Shown one piece after another: positions 52,988 to 62,312 of a stretch of DNA of 64,000 nucleotides. The translations under genes were made by a program, and so were the position numbers. Positions within the stretch are counted from its first letter, which is position 1. Each line of letters begins with the position of its first letter. Below the pieces are notes generated by a model. It made no database searches. It worked only from the letters and a program-made list of their open reading frames with translations, and had not been told where the DNA came from. Origin of the DNA: Cryomorphaceae bacterium (GTDB lineage: Bacteria > Bacteroidota > Bacteroidia > Flavobacteriales_D > Cryomorphaceae); contig PXBH01000068.1 of NCBI GenBank assembly GCA_003565555.1, forward strand, positions 1 through 64,000. Reading direction: 5' to 3'.

Positions 52988-54802
52988 TCAACTGTTCAGC
53001 CACTTCTCGGTAATGAACACCCTGAACAAATCACCGTGGCTGAGCCATGACTTGCCGCCCCTGAAAGCGGTGATTGCTTTTCTGAACTGTGTGTTATCGA
53101 CAAGGCCCATATCCTGCAGGGCACTGTGACTTGCCATGTAGTCATCAATAAATCTGCCCAATTCTCCGCGCATCCACTCATCTTCCGGAGTGGTAAACCC
53201 TTTTTTATCCTTTCGCCACCTGATTTTTTTCGGCATCTCCGAGACGGACTCCCGCAATACAAATTTGGTCCAGCCGCCCCTCAACTTATGCTCGGTGGGG
53301 AGATTAACCAAGAAATTAACGAGTCGGAAATCGAGGAACGGCAAGCGCACCTCAACAGAAGCGGCCATAGAATTGCGGTCTTCGTAATGCGTAAGGGCAG
53401 GTACAGAGTATCGATTTATGTCGAGAATTTGTCGCGAACGCATGTTGTCAAATGCCCACAGGGGCTCGCCTCGGTACCTGCCGGTTAAATAATCAAGTCC
53501 TTGTGAAACACGGCCGGGCATATACCGCTTGGCCTGACTCAAATCGAACGCTCTCAGCGTAGTGCCGTTGATAAATGACGCTCCCGCCATGCGGGCAAAT
53601 GACAGGAGGCTACCTTGCTTCAGCAGACTTCTGAGATGGAGAAAGAAAAACTTGTTATACCCGAGTAAAATCTCGTCGGCACCCTGCCCGCTCAAAAGCA
53701 CTTTTATTCCCGTCTCCTTTTTTATTTTTTGAAAAAGAAGATACTGTGCGACCACTGCCAGCGAACCGTAGGGTTCATCCTGCACCGACAGCACCTTATC
53801 AATGTGGTCGAATGCCAGGCGGTCATCAAACCGAAGCTTTTGATTTTTCAGTCCGTTTTCGGAAATCAGCAAATCAATATAAGGTTCCTCTGAATACTTC
53901 TTGCTGTCGGAGACCACCGAAAAGGTATACAGATCAGGGTTAATGTGCTTCTGAATGATGCAAGATATTGCGCTGGAGTCAAGGCCTCCGCTGAGCAAAG
54001 TACCTATGGGCACGTCACTTCGGAGGCGCAGCCTCAGGGAGTCAATGAGCAGCATTTTGAACCTGTCGGCAGGCGGTTCATTCACACCATCTTCATCCCC
54101 CTCGGCAAAATCCCAGTACTGCTTGAGGTTCTCATCACCCGAAGTGAGATCTATCTCCAGGGCATGCATGGACGGAAATCTTTTGATTTCGCGGTAAAAG
54201 GTTTCGGGGCGGTGATCGAGAAGTCCCTGCTGCAAAAAAGCAGCGATCACTTCGGGGCTCGGCGTCAGCGAGGGATATACCTGCTTAAGCTGCTTGATTT
54301 CAGATGCAAAATAAACAGCATCTCCCGAGCGCAACACATACAGCGGCTTGACAGAAAATCGATCGCGTGAAACGACAAGTTTGTTTTGGTTGCCGTCATA
54401 AACAGCCAGCGCCCACATGCCGTTGAACCGCTTGAAACAGTCCACACCCCATTTTTGATAGGCGCGGAGCACCACTTCCGTATCACCTTCGGTTGTAAAG
54501 GTGAAGTCCTTTCGAAGCTCCTCCCGCAACTCTACGTAATTAAAAATCTCGCCGTTGTACACTGCCGTAATTCCGTCGCGCTCAAACGGCTGGTTGCTGG
54601 ATTCTTCTAAATCAATAATTGATAAGCGCCTGTGTCCTAAAAAAAGGTTGGCACCCTGCCCTCCTGCTTCGGTATGCGCTGTAAAGAATCCTTCTGCATC
54701 GGGTCCGCGGTGGGCGATCATGTTGCAAGCTGACCTGAAATTTTCCAACTCACCTTCTGCAAAGGGAGCATGCATTTTTACTGCCGCAAATATTCCGCAC
54801 AT
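52988..54802 (-). CDS. asnB: Asparagine synthase (glutamine-hydrolysing) family protein
   Basis: A 604-residue AsnB-type amidotransferase. The N-terminal Ntn glutaminase begins MCGIF with nucleophile C2 and includes RHRRLSIIDL-type GHRRLSIIDLEESSNQPF. The ATP-pyrophosphatase half has the PP-loop LLSGGLDSSAISCI, and LSGQGADEILLGY. Normal length. In polysaccharide loci such enzymes usually amidate a uronic-acid sugar rather than make asparagine; that is the likely role here, given flanking glycosyltransferase genes. It starts two bases after the upstream glycosyltransferase's stop. Confidence 0.93.
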   Translation of the reverse strand: MCGIFAAVKMHAPFAEGELENFRSACNMIAHRGPDAEGFFTAHTEAGGQGANLFLGHRRLSIIDLEESSNQPFERDGITAVYNGEIFNYVELREELRKDFTFTTEGDTEVVLRAYQKWGVDCFKRFNGMWALAVYDGNQNKLVVSRDRFSVKPLYVLRSGDAVYFASEIKQLKQVYPSLTPSPEVIAAFLQQGLLDHRPETFYREIKRFPSMHALEIDLTSGDENLKQYWDFAEGDEDGVNEPPADRFKMLLIDSLRLRLRSDVPIGTLLSGGLDSSAISCIIQKHINPDLYTFSVVSDSKKYSEEPYIDLLISENGLKNQKLRFDDRLAFDHIDKVLSVQDEPYGSLAVVAQYLLFQKIKKETGIKVLLSGQGADEILLGYNKFFFLHLRSLLKQGSLLSFARMAGASFINGTTLRAFDLSQAKRYMPGRVSQGLDYLTGRYRGEPLWAFDNMRSRQILDINRYSVPALTHYEDRNSMAASVEVRLPFLDFRLVNFLVNLPTEHKLRGGWTKFVLRESVSEMPKKIRWRKDKKGFTTPEDEWMRGELGRFIDDYMASHSALQDMGLVDNTQFRKAITAFRGGKSWLSHGDLFRVFITEKWLNS

Positions 54803-54803
54803 A

Positions 54804-55808
54804 TCAAATGGATTCGTAAATGGATAAAAGTCTTTGGCCTACTGATTTCGCACTGTGGACATCTCGGATGTATTTCAATCCGGCAGATCGGGCATCGGCG
54901 AGCCTGCTGCGATCGGCATGCAGAGCGAGCATCACGGCCTCAAAATTTGATTCGTCTGCATCTATAAGCGGAACCCGGGCAGGAAGCACAGCCCGCCGCA
55001 AATCATCTCTTGTCCGGGCCACAACGGGAAGACCGCGCTGCATCATTTCCACGGCAAAATTGCCATACCACCCCACGCGTATCTGATCTACCGCAAGATG
55101 TGCATTTTCAGCCGCTTCATACACCTCTTCACGAGACTTTCCTTCGAGAAGGATGAGTTCGAACTTTTCGGGATGCTTGTTCAAAACGGCTTCAATACGG
55201 TCGGTTCCTTTGATCGATCGGCTGGTCGGAGCATGGATTACCCTGAGACGCGCAGCCTCCGAATAGCGGCGGGGCTGAAAGGCATCTACATCATCGGGTG
55301 CAATTTTCGGAACAAAAAAAACTTCATCTCGATCTATGTAAGAAATAAGGTCAGGAGTGGATACGGTTACCGCATCGGCAACAGCAACAGCTCTATGCAG
55401 CCTGCTCCTTCTTTTGGCCGAGTTCAGGGGGCTGCAATAGGTATCCCGAATGGCACAATGCGCGCAAACACTTTTTGCAAGCGGGTTGTATCGGTCTCTG
55501 ATTTCACAACCCTGAAAGTGCAATATCACTTTCTTGCCCATGCGCTTTAGCCAAGCGACATCAGAAGCGGCCAGCAAATTGTACAGTCGATTATTTTTCA
55601 GGGCAATAGGCCAAAAAGTGTAGCCCGCATAAAAGTTTATCACGTCCGCATTGCGAAGAATCTTCATCAGTCCGAAGGGATTCCATACATCAGCATAGGT
55701 GAAGTGTTCACTTCGAATACCTAAGCTTCGTTCCGCAGAGGAATTATGCTGAGCCGTTTGGTTCCATGATCGCGGTCCGTGGTACACACGCAGGCTTGAT
55801 AGGTTCAT
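54804..55808 (-). CDS. Glycosyltransferase
   Basis: A 334-residue protein with the two-domain outline of GT-B enzymes. Residues 1-150 form the acceptor side, with FQGCEIRDRYNP; the donor side has RVIHAPTSRSIKGTDRI, LILLEGKSREEVYEAAENAH and VDQIRVGWYGNFAVEMMQRG with a glutamate in the expected place. A Cys-rich stretch SVCAHCAIRDTYCSP near residue 115 is unusual and might bind metal. It overlaps the flippase gene by 4 bases upstream, and asnB follows after one base. The donor sugar is unknown. Confidence 0.8.
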   Translation of the reverse strand: MNLSSLRVYHGPRSWNQTAQHNSSAERSLGIRSEHFTYADVWNPFGLMKILRNADVINFYAGYTFWPIALKNNRLYNLLAASDVAWLKRMGKKVILHFQGCEIRDRYNPLAKSVCAHCAIRDTYCSPLNSAKRRSRLHRAVAVADAVTVSTPDLISYIDRDEVFFVPKIAPDDVDAFQPRRYSEAARLRVIHAPTSRSIKGTDRIEAVLNKHPEKFELILLEGKSREEVYEAAENAHLAVDQIRVGWYGNFAVEMMQRGLPVVARTRDDLRRAVLPARVPLIDADESNFEAVMLALHADRSRLADARSAGLKYIRDVHSAKSVGQRLLSIYESI

Positions 55809-57115
55809 CGCGTTTTTATTTCATTCATCGGTGATGTGCCGGCGGCCGGTGCAATACGTATGAGCCAAACCATGAGCAGCACGTTGTGTACGGCACTGAT
55901 TCCCGTCACTGCATAAAGCACCTCCGAAAATTCGAAACCTGAAGCAGCCATCACAAAGGCGGCCAAAACTGAAAGAGAAGTGCCGATCGCACTGTACACA
56001 AACCACCGACCCTGCTTGCGCAAAATTGTGGGCAGCATGCTGACAGGCGAAACGATAAAGTTAAAAAACAGCCACGGCACCATAAGCTCTGCATAAACGC
56101 CGGCACGCGACCACTCTGCACCGAAAAAGAGTGAAAAAACTTCCTCGCCGAAGAAAAACAAGAGCGTAAAAGGCACAAAGGCCACGGCAGCACTGAGTCC
56201 TACAGCCCGAGAAATACTCCGTTTCAGAGGCTTCCCATCATTATAATCTTGCGCCAAGTTCGGCATCAGCACCTGACTCAGGGAGGAACCGAATACCTGC
56301 ACGGGTATGCGCAGATAGCGGTAAGTAAATGCGAATAAGCCCAAAATAAGCTCGCCGTAATACACGGAGATGACGAGAAAAAGCACAGTTTGGTACCCTT
56401 CATGATAAAGGCTGTGGCCCGCGTTTACGGTAGGATACTCCCTGTACTTTCGGGCCAAGACGCCGAGCGAATGTTTGTTTCTGCGCATTTTGCGCAGTAC
56501 TTCCCTGAAGGTGGGCAGGGTAAAGAACAGCAGTGCGGGTATGACCATACCGATCACATGGGCAGCCACAAGGCTCACGGATGTGGCGACTTTAAGTCCG
56601 ATCAGATACTTCAGTCCGTGGTTACTTCCCACGGCAATAACCTTATTGCCGGCCAGAAAGCGATATTTCGAGGCGCGAAGCAGGTAGTACCCGACATGGG
56701 TGAGCAGCCCGCCGAAATACACCCCGGGCGGCAGCCACCAGAGCAGGTCGGCAAGATCTTCATTGTTAAAAACAGTGGCCCACCACTCCCGAAAGGGCCA
56801 AAAGACAATGGCGGAAACAAGGGTCAAACCAATCAGGATGCGGTTGCAAAGTCGAAGTATGGCCACCGCCTCGCTATCTTCCTTCGGAATAATGATGGCG
56901 TGCTCATAGCGCATGCCTGCCAGCACAATCATCAGGGTGAGGAGCCGCACAAAAATTTCATAGCCCGCAAAATCTTCGGGGGTGTAGATGCGCGTGATGA
57001 GCGGTGCAAGAAGAAAAGGAAGGATGAGGGCGACAGAATTGCCCGAAAACATCACCGCCACGTTCTGAACGAGCTTGGAAGCGACGTATTTCTTGATCAA
57101 GTCTCTCAGGGCCAT
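55805..57115 (-). CDS. Wzx-like polysaccharide flippase
   Basis: A 436-residue membrane protein with about 12 predicted helices of the MOP superfamily. The N-terminal FSGNSVALILPFLLAPLITR and PEDFAGYEIFVRLLTLMI match the Wzx pattern, and HSLYHEGYQTVLFLVISVYY and YRYLRIPVQVFGSSLSQVLM lie in the middle. It flips undecaprenyl-linked oligosaccharides to the periplasm, where the O-antigen polymerase uses them. The ATG at 57115 (MALRDLIKKY) is preferred over an upstream Met at 57160, whose extension is charged. It overlaps the next gene by 4 bases. Confidence 0.88.
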   Translation of the reverse strand: MALRDLIKKYVASKLVQNVAVMFSGNSVALILPFLLAPLITRIYTPEDFAGYEIFVRLLTLMIVLAGMRYEHAIIIPKEDSEAVAILRLCNRILIGLTLVSAIVFWPFREWWATVFNNEDLADLLWWLPPGVYFGGLLTHVGYYLLRASKYRFLAGNKVIAVGSNHGLKYLIGLKVATSVSLVAAHVIGMVIPALLFFTLPTFREVLRKMRRNKHSLGVLARKYREYPTVNAGHSLYHEGYQTVLFLVISVYYGELILGLFAFTYRYLRIPVQVFGSSLSQVLMPNLAQDYNDGKPLKRSISRAVGLSAAVAFVPFTLLFFFGEEVFSLFFGAEWSRAGVYAELMVPWLFFNFIVSPVSMLPTILRKQGRWFVYSAIGTSLSVLAAFVMAASGFEFSEVLYAVTGISAVHNVLLMVWLIRIAPAAGTSPMNEIKTR

Positions 57116-57194
57116 TCTCGGTCGACGTATTTGTACGGCTTGCTTTGCGCAAAAGTGCACAAAATACGCCGTACCGAAGCGCCCGCAAATTTCA

Positions 57195-58184
57195 TCAACC
57201 CTTCAGGTTCGACCAATACCAATCAATGGCCTCCCGGATTCCCTCGCGAAGCTTGTGCGTAGGGCGGTAGCCCAAAAGCGCTTCGGCACGCGATACGTCC
57301 GCAAGACTGTCCCTGACATCCCCTTCGCGCGCCGGCCCGAACTCCGTTTTCACCTTGGCAACGGCCGGGTCGAAACGCACCAATGCCTCGCGGATGATCT
57401 CTGTGAGCTCGAGCAAGTTCGTCCGGTCACCACAGGCGGTATTATACACTTTATTTACAGCTTCGGGATTGTCGGTGACGGCTGCCAGATGGTTCATTTG
57501 AATCACATTGGCAATGTAGGTGAAATCTCTGGTTTGCCGCCCGTCGCCGTGGAGTACAGGTGATTTGTGTTCTAAAAATGCCCGGATAAATTTGGGGATC
57601 GCAGCGGCGTAGGCCCCGTCCGGCGTTTGGCGCTTCCCGAATACGTTGAAGTACCGCAATCCGATGGTTTCAACCCCGAAGAGGTCGCCGTACACTTTGG
57701 CGTACAGCTCGTTCACATACTTGGTCACGGCATAGGGTGATAGCGGCAGTCCTATTACGTCCTCCCGCTTGGGAAGGGCCTTACTGTCGCCGTAAGTGCT
57801 GCTGCTCGCGGCGTAGACCACCCGCTTCATACCGGTTTCGCGCGCGGCCTGCATCACGTGAAGAAAACCGGTAATGTTCACTTCATTCGTGGTCAGCGGA
57901 TCGTTGATGCTCCGCGGCACACTGCCCAATGCGGCCTGATGCAGCACGGTATCACAATCTGCCATGGCTTCCTTGACAGCCTTATAGTCGCGGATATCCG
58001 CTTCGATGAGCGTGAAGTTCGGGTGATCGAGAAAAGGCTGCACATTCTCCCGTTTCCCCGTGGCAAAATTGTCAAAGCAGATCACGCGGTTCTCACAGGC
58101 CAGCATCTCTTCACAGAGGTTGGATCCGATGAAGCCGGCGCCTCCCGTGATCAATACCCTTTTGCCCTGCAGCTTCCGAGACAT
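57195..58184 (-). CDS. UDP-N-acetylglucosamine 4-epimerase (WbpP-like)
   Basis: A 329-residue extended short-chain dehydrogenase. The NAD-binding start RVLITGGAGFIGSNLCEE, the active-site YAVTK (YxxxK) after ASSSTYGDSKALPK, and the WbpP-type motif HQAALGSVPRSINDP are all present. WbpP-like enzymes interconvert UDP-GlcNAc and UDP-GalNAc, and their uronic acids. This fits a locus that also has wecB and a Wzx/Wzy pair: two sugar precursors from one UDP-GlcNAc pool. It is the first gene of the minus-strand locus and lies 6 bases after the rny stop, so it could be read through from there. Confidence 0.9.
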   Translation of the reverse strand: MSRKLQGKRVLITGGAGFIGSNLCEEMLACENRVICFDNFATGKRENVQPFLDHPNFTLIEADIRDYKAVKEAMADCDTVLHQAALGSVPRSINDPLTTNEVNITGFLHVMQAARETGMKRVVYAASSSTYGDSKALPKREDVIGLPLSPYAVTKYVNELYAKVYGDLFGVETIGLRYFNVFGKRQTPDGAYAAAIPKFIRAFLEHKSPVLHGDGRQTRDFTYIANVIQMNHLAAVTDNPEAVNKVYNTACGDRTNLLELTEIIREALVRFDPAVAKVKTEFGPAREGDVRDSLADVSRAEALLGYRPTHKLREGIREAIDWYWSNLKG

Positions 58185-58190
58185 TCTCTG

Positions 58191-59738
58191 CTATTTGGCG
58201 TAGTTTACAGCCCTCCGCTCACGGATTACGGTGACCTTCACCTGTCCCGGATAGGTCATCTCATTCTGGATTTTCTGCGAAAGGTCAAAGCTGAGTACAT
58301 CGGCCTGCTCATCGCTCACCTTCTCACTTTCCACGAGCACCCGGAGTTCGCGACCTGCCTGGATGGCGTAGCTCTTGGTCACCCCGGGGTAGCTGAGTGC
58401 CATGTTTTCGAGGTCTTTGAGTCGCTTGATGTAGGATTCCACCACTTCGCGTCGCGCGCCGGGGCGGGCACCGGAGATGGCATCACATACCTGAACTATG
58501 GGCGATATGAGGCCCGTCATTTCGATTTCATCGTGGTGGGCGCCGATGGCGTTGCAGACTTCGGGCTTTTCGCCGAATTTCTCGGCCAGCTTCATCCCCA
58601 ATATGGCGTGCGGAAGTTCGGGCTCATCTTCGGGCACCTTTCCGATGTCGTGGAGGAGTCCGGCGCGTTTGGCCACTTTGGGGTTGAGGCCCAGCTCAGA
58701 GGCCATGGTAGCACAGAGGTTGGCCACTTCACGGCTGTGCTGAAGCAAATTTTGCCCGTAGGAAGAGCGGTACTTCATGCGGCCCACCATGCGGATCAGT
58801 TCCGGGTGGAGTCCGTGTATACCCAAATCGATACAGGCCCGCTTTCCGATTTCGGCAATTTCGTCTTCGAGCTGCTTCGAAACCTTGGCTACGACTTCCT
58901 CGATGCGCGCGGGGTGTATACGTCCGTCAGTTACCAGTTGATGGAGGGCCAGACGGGCCACTTCACGGCGCACAGGATCGAAGCAAGAGAGGATGATGGC
59001 CTCCGGAGTGTCGTCGACGATAATTTCCACGCCCGTAATGCTTTCGAGGGCGCGGATGTTTCGGCCTTCACGACCGATGATGCGGCCTTTGAGCTCGTCA
59101 CTGTCAATATTGAACACAGAGACGGCATTTTCCACCGCGTGTTCGGTGGCCACGCGCTGAATGCTTTGAATCACAATCTTCTTGGCATCTGCCCCTGCAG
59201 TGAGTTTGGCCTCATCAAGGGTGATTTTGATGTGGTTCATCGCCTCGGTTCTGGCTTCGTCGCGGAGGGTCTTCATGAGTTCCGCTTTGGCATCATCCGC
59301 AGAGAGGCTCGAGATTTTCTCCAGCTGTGCCACATTTGACGCATGCGATTTGTCCAGCTCCTTCTGCTTGGTCTCCAGCACCTCGCGCATACGCTGCAGC
59401 GATTCGCGCTCGCTGTCGTTGGCGCGTTTCGCTTTTTTGTTTTCCTCCGCGTGTTTGCTCACTTGCGCCTCGCGGTTCTTGAGTTTTGATTCGGCGCTCT
59501 GTACGCGGGCCGTACGCTCTTTGATCACCTTTTCATGCTCCTCTTTAAGCTGGAGAAATTTCTCCTTGGCCTGTAGCATTTTTTCTTTTTTGACCGCTTC
59601 GCCCTCTTTTTCAGCCTCTGTAAGGATGGAGTTTCGCTTCTTGTTCAGCACGGCATTCAGCGCTGCCCAAGCGACACCTCCGCCCACAACCAAACCGGCG
59701 AGCAGCCCGATCATCAACGATGTCATTTCCATATTCAT
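58191..59738 (-). CDS. rny: Ribonuclease Y
   Basis: A 515-residue endoribonuclease Y. It has an N-terminal membrane helix (residues about 8-28), a long Lys/Glu-rich coiled coil (30-160), a KH domain with [20 protein letters not shown] (about 210-230), and the HD domain with [20 protein letters not shown] and [11 protein letters not shown]. RNase Y starts mRNA decay at the membrane. The length and order match the family. It follows zapA by 52 bases on the same strand, a common Bacteroidota arrangement. Confidence 0.97.
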   Translation of the reverse strand: MNMEMTSLMIGLLAGLVVGGGVAWAALNAVLNKKRNSILTEAEKEGEAVKKEKMLQAKEKFLQLKEEHEKVIKERTARVQSAESKLKNREAQVSKHAEENKKAKRANDSERESLQRMREVLETKQKELDKSHASNVAQLEKISSLSADDAKAELMKTLRDEARTEAMNHIKITLDEAKLTAGADAKKIVIQSIQRVATEHAVENAVSVFNIDSDELKGRIIGREGRNIRALESITGVEIIVDDTPEAIILSCFDPVRREVARLALHQLVTDGRIHPARIEEVVAKVSKQLEDEIAEIGKRACIDLGIHGLHPELIRMVGRMKYRSSYGQNLLQHSREVANLCATMASELGLNPKVAKRAGLLHDIGKVPEDEPELPHAILGMKLAEKFGEKPEVCNAIGAHHDEIEMTGLISPIVQVCDAISGARPGARREVVESYIKRLKDLENMALSYPGVTKSYAIQAGRELRVLVESEKVSDEQADVLSFDLSQKIQNEMTYPGQVKVTVIRERRAVNYAK

Positions 59739-59790
59739 TGTATCGTGTTATGCACCCGAGAGTGCTGTTTACAATGATGAGGAAAACCGA

Positions 59791-60069
59791 CTACAGGAGG
59801 CTTTCGGCAATGTCTTCTATCGATTTCAGGTCCTCTTCCCGAACCGCGACGGTTCCCGGCTCGGTTTGGTCGGGTTGCTCTGTGGCCAGTTGGAGGGCCG
59901 TCATGGCGAGCAAGTCCTGTTTGTCCTTCACGGCATAGCTGCTTTGGAGCAGCTTGAGGTTATCCTCTACCCGTTTGGCAGCAGCGCGCACCTTGTCTTC
60001 CTCACCGTCGGTGACGGTAATCGGGTAGATGCGCCCGCCTATGGTTACCTTTATCGATAGTTCGCCCAT
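59791..60069 (-). CDS. zapA: Cell division protein ZapA
   Basis: A 92-residue ZapA, which cross-links FtsZ filaments at the division ring. The N-terminal beta part LSIKVTIGGRIYPITVTDGE is followed by the coiled-coil helix VRAAAKRVEDNLKLLQ and an Asp/Gln-rich region. Length is normal. It lies between a coiled-coil gene upstream (9 bases) and rny downstream (52 bases). The gap to rny is too short for the 6S RNA that often follows zapA in other bacteria. Confidence 0.9.
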   Translation of the reverse strand: MGELSIKVTIGGRIYPITVTDGEEDKVRAAAKRVEDNLKLLQSSYAVKDKQDLLAMTALQLATEQPDQTEPGTVAVREEDLKSIEDIAESLL

Positions 60070-60078
60070 TGCGTCGGT

Positions 60079-60369
60079 CTATCTGTTTAGCAGTGCTATG
60101 CACCTGTCAATCTCCTTCACCATCTCGTTCACTTTGAACTTCATTTCGGCCTTATCACCGGTGGAGGTCACCACGGCTTTGGCCAATTTCATGCGGTTGA
60201 AATCTTCCGTAAGGGCATCAATGCGTGCATTCTTATCGCGGAGCTCTCCCCGAACCGTCTCCAGTTCCGACCGCAGCCCGCGGTTGTCCGCTTCCAGGGC
60301 TTTCAATTTGTCGGCAATCTTTAAGAGATTGGTTTTTAGTAACTCCGTTCTTTCTGATGGTTCACTCAT
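60079..60369 (-). CDS. Coiled-coil protein, probably ZapB-like
   Basis: A 96-residue protein that is almost wholly coiled coil (KIADKLKALEADNRGLRSEL, then TVRGELRDKNARIDALTEDF). It precedes zapA by 9 bases, which suggests a ZapB-like division-ring partner; the sequence alone does not prove it. The ATG at 60369 has GAAGGAGG upstream; the same frame is open to 60468, but that extension lies over the promoter. It is the first gene of a zapB-like/zapA/rny operon. Confidence 0.78.
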   Translation of the reverse strand: MSEPSERTELLKTNLLKIADKLKALEADNRGLRSELETVRGELRDKNARIDALTEDFNRMKLAKAVVTSTGDKAEMKFKVNEMVKEIDRCIALLNR

Positions 60370-60401
60370 TGCTGCGCCTCCTTCGTGAATTAAACGCAGT
60401 G

Positions 60402-60432
60402 CAAATGTAGTTTGGTGCCCATGATTTACAAA
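60402..60432 (-). promoter_or_regulatory. Consensus promoter (TTTG-N19-TACATTTG) of the zapA/rny operon
   Basis: On the minus strand, TTTG at 60432-60429, then 19 bases, then TACATTTG at 60409-60402. It is the best match in the window to the Bacteroidota consensus. The leader to the ATG at 60369 is about 28 bases and carries a good ribosome-binding sequence. Confidence 0.85.
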
Positions 60433-60587
60433 ATGATTCAGATGTTTGTGGCAGAGAGTTTTCACCAAGTTCTGTTTAAATCTCTGCTTTCCGCGGCGGC
60501 AACAGGTGCCCCGCCTTACCTACCTTCACGTTCCGTCGCAGGGGTAAAAGTCTTTTTCGGCATTGTTTTTTCAGCGACGTTTACGCT

Positions 60588-62312
60588 ATGATCTTTAACC
60601 GGCTTTTCGTACTCCCTTTGATTTTGCTCTTCGGCACCCCCGCGCTTGCCCAAGAGGGCATTCCCGAATTCTCACCCCCCCTCGATATTCCCCTCATCCT
60701 TTCGGGAAATTTTGCCGAGATGCGGCGCAACCATTTCCACACGGGAATCGATATCAAAACGCAGGGCGTCGAAGGGCAGAATGTGCGGGCCGCTGCCGAG
60801 GGATATGTGAGTCGCGTGGCCATTTCTCCGTGGGGCTACGGCAAGGCACTGTACATCGATCACCCGAACGGATACACCACCGTGTATGCACACCTGAGCA
60901 GCCTTTCGGCAAAAATCGATTCCGTGGTGCGCGCCGAGCAGTACCGCACCGAATCCTTCCGGGTAGATTTTGCTCCCGACCCGCCCATACCGGTGGAGCG
61001 GCAAGAACTCATTGCCCTCAGCGGCAATTCCGGGAGCAGCGGGGGCCCTCATCTCCACTTTGAGATTCGCCGCACCGCTGATTCGCGTCCGCAGAATCCG
61101 CTCTTGTTCAATTTCGATGTAGCGGACAATATCCCGCCGCGCCTTCGGGGAGTACGTTTTCATCCGCTTACCGACACCTCATTGGTAGACGGTCAAACCG
61201 AAGCCAAAAGTTATGTGCTCACGGGAGGAAACGGAAAATACCGTATGCGTGCCGCGGCCCCCGTAAAAACCTATGGTGCCGTAGGATTCTCACTCCACGC
61301 CTTGGACTTCCTCGACGGGGCGCCGAACAAATGCGGAATTTACAGCCTAAAGCTGGAAGTAGAAGGCGAGACTGTATGCAGGCAACAGTTTGACGAACTG
61401 GACTTTGCAGTGAGCCGCCACATCAATTGTTACAAAGACTACGGGGCCTTTCGGCGAAACGGATGGCATTACCACAAGTCCTTTATCGAACCGGGTAACG
61501 GCTTGGAGATGATCTATCCTGAAATCGCGCCGGACTCCGGCCGTGTGTTTTTTCCCGAAAAGGGAATTCGGCAGGCAAAGTACACTTCCACTGATGCTTA
61601 CGGCAACACCTCGGTACTTGAATTTGCCTTTGAAACCCTCGATGCACCCGATGCACCCCTGCCCGCTCCCGAGCCTTACGATGCCTATTTCTACCGCGGC
61701 CGGCCCAACAGTTTTGAATACGGAGACGAGCTTCAACTGGAAATGCCGGCAAATGCACTTTACAATGATTTAAAATTCAAATTCGGGCGGGAAATGCCGA
61801 CTGCGCAGAGCCTGAGTCCGTACTTCAGCCTCCACAATGATTTCGAGCCGCTCGACAAGGCGATCACCGTAAAAATCTCCATGGCTGATATTCCCGAGCC
61901 ACTGCGCGAAAAGGTTGTGGGGGCGCGGTATGCAGCGGCGGGTGCTCCCGCTTGGGTCCCGGGAGAACCGGACGGCGATTACTTTGCAATGACGGTGAAA
62001 GACTTCGGGAGGTTCACCTTGATGGCAGACAGCACACCGCCCACCCTGACTCCCAACAGGTATTCGTCCGGGGGCGCCTTGAGTGACCGTTCTGTTTTGG
62101 GATTTTCCGTAAAGGATGACCGCTCGGGTATAAAGACTTACGAAGCCCGGCTCAACGGGAAATGGATGCTGCTGGAATACGAGCCGAAGAAGAACCTGCT
62201 CTTCGCGGAGGTCGGAAAGTCAGGATTCAAAAAAGGGCAGAACACGCTGGAAATTACCGTAACGGACCATTGCGGCAATGCGGTAACGCGGAGCTTCAAT
62301 TACACTTATTGA
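60588..62312 (+). CDS. M23-family metallopeptidase
   Basis: A 574-residue exported peptidase with a signal peptide ending ALAQ. The LytM-type domain covers residues about 35-180: NHFHTGIDIKT supplies H51 and D55 of the zinc site, and GGPHLHFEIRR supplies the later His pair. This family cuts peptidoglycan cross-links. The C-terminal 390 residues are several beta-sandwich, Ig-like segments with no recognised family. A usual Bacteroidota form of M23 protein. It is divergent from the zapA operon, and its stop overlaps the stop of the convergent kinase gene. Confidence 0.9.
   Translation: MIFNRLFVLPLILLFGTPALAQEGIPEFSPPLDIPLILSGNFAEMRRNHFHTGIDIKTQGVEGQNVRAAAEGYVSRVAISPWGYGKALYIDHPNGYTTVYAHLSSLSAKIDSVVRAEQYRTESFRVDFAPDPPIPVERQELIALSGNSGSSGGPHLHFEIRRTADSRPQNPLLFNFDVADNIPPRLRGVRFHPLTDTSLVDGQTEAKSYVLTGGNGKYRMRAAAPVKTYGAVGFSLHALDFLDGAPNKCGIYSLKLEVEGETVCRQQFDELDFAVSRHINCYKDYGAFRRNGWHYHKSFIEPGNGLEMIYPEIAPDSGRVFFPEKGIRQAKYTSTDAYGNTSVLEFAFETLDAPDAPLPAPEPYDAYFYRGRPNSFEYGDELQLEMPANALYNDLKFKFGREMPTAQSLSPYFSLHNDFEPLDKAITVKISMADIPEPLREKVVGARYAAAGAPAWVPGEPDGDYFAMTVKDFGRFTLMADSTPPTLTPNRYSSGGALSDRSVLGFSVKDDRSGIKTYEARLNGKWMLLEYEPKKNLLFAEVGKSGFKKGQNTLEITVTDHCGNAVTRSFNYTY

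Noticed and set aside
57858-59339. 493-residue plus-strand open frame
   Set aside because: Antisense of rny and the end of the epimerase gene; both minus-strand proteins have full family motifs.
59739-59790. 6S RNA between zapA and rny
   Set aside because: Only 52 bases are available, far too short for a 6S RNA.
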